Assembly: GCF_003952425.1 (NCBI RefSeq)
Contig: NZ_CP034449.1
Location: forward strand, 5,320,001 to 5,384,000
Source: Mesorhizobium sp. M2A.F.Ca.ET.046.03.2.1
GTDB lineage: Bacteria > Pseudomonadota > Alphaproteobacteria > Rhizobiales > Rhizobiaceae
Reading direction: 5' to 3'
Length of the DNA stretch: 64,000 nt
In this document: positions 63,817 to 64,000 of the stretch, piece after piece
How the letters are laid out: each line of letters opens with the position of its first letter
Numbering within the stretch: the first letter of the stretch is position 1
The notes under the pieces: model-generated
What the model saw: only the letters and a program-made list of their open reading frames with translations
Database searches by the model: none
What the model was told of the DNA's origin: nothing
Made by a program: the position numbers and the translations under genes

Positions 63817-64000
63817 TCAATCGGCCACGCCGCAATAGCGGGCCATGAAGGCTGCGAAGCCGACGATGCCGGCGAGGTATTCCTCGACGTCGACGTGCTC
63901 CTCGAAGGTGTGGCAGTTGCGGATGTCGCCCGGCGCGCAATAGACGGCGGGGATGCCCAACCGGTTGACGAAGAACGACGATTCCGACCAGAAGGGCGCA
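63817..64000 (-). CDS. M20-family metallopeptidase/deacylase, C-terminal part
   Basis: Only the last 60 residues are inside the window; the rest lies beyond 64000. The frame reads APFWSESSFFVNRLGIPAVY, then APGDIRNCHTFEEHVDVEEY, and ends in ARYCGVAD. The His in NCHTFEEHVDVEEY is the C-terminal metal-ligand region of M20 peptidases such as ArgE, DapE and YgeY. It lies 34 bp upstream of the binding-protein gene and probably belongs to the same operon. Confidence 0.75.
   Translation of the reverse strand, partial: APFWSESSFFVNRLGIPAVYCAPGDIRNCHTFEEHVDVEEYLAGIVGFAAFMARYCGVAD

Overview
The window is a GC-rich chromosomal segment of a Mesorhizobium-like alphaproteobacterium (Rhizobiales). The first two genes match from memory the Mesorhizobium loti vitamin B6 degradation enzymes pyridoxamine-pyruvate aminotransferase and pyridoxal 4-dehydrogenase. 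Other rhizobial traits are a second short FtsZ, RIME-type palindromes and many ABC importers with LysR regulators. No rRNA, tRNA, CRISPR array, transposase or phage gene was seen. All family names rest on reading the translated sequence; no database was searched.

Layout. 1-5131: end of a vitamin B6 catabolic locus followed by a taurine/nitrate/HMP-type ABC importer that may carry its substrate. 5207-7885: two adjacent minus-strand genes (Tat-type alpha/beta hydrolase, GMC oxidoreductase), each broken by one frameshift. 8113-15077: flavin monooxygenase, RidA, DUF1028, LysR, ArgE-like deacetylase and an iron-sulfur flavoprotein N-demethylase of the StcD/DgcA/trimethylamine dehydrogenase type. 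15090-16148: lipoprotein aminopeptidase. 16269-24060: a compact LysR-centred divergon. The minus arm is LysR, Ldh-family oxidoreductase, an unrecognised 549-residue protein, a DUF3726 protein and a SABATH-type carboxyl methyltransferase; the plus arm is an aldehyde dehydrogenase and an M19 dipeptidase homologue with substituted metal ligands. This is the best candidate for an undescribed pathway. 24069-33755: uronate-dehydrogenase-like protein, 24-codon ORF, hydantoinase/oxoprolinase HyuB and HyuA, LysR, two SDRs, a DapA-family aldolase and a divergent proline-racemase homologue with Ser/Thr in place of the two catalytic cysteines. 33974-36204: FtsZ2 and a maleylacetate-reductase-like enzyme.

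36412-49434: a ribose-type ABC importer operon in which one permease is fused to a strictosidine-synthase/SMP-30 beta-propeller and is followed by a free propeller protein and the ATPase; then a LysR gene, a small GIY-YIG gene framed by inverted copies of a palindromic repeat, and dehydrogenases (ALDH, SDR, isopropylmalate/tartrate-type, FMN 2-hydroxyacid type) that could oxidise the imported compound. 49545-58659: S-formylglutathione hydrolase, DUF2231 membrane protein, sorbosone-dehydrogenase-like lipoprotein, then a glycan/osmolyte group (GT4, amylo-alpha-1,6-glucosidase, OtsA-like, OtsB). 58680-64000, minus strand: a second ribose-type importer with a YhfX-type PLP racemase, one intact and one deletion-damaged substrate-binding protein, and an M20 peptidase running off the window.

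Frameshifts or deletions interrupt three genes (5207-5984, 6280-7885, 61661-62661). The first two could be consensus errors; the third is a roughly 61-nt loss and looks real.
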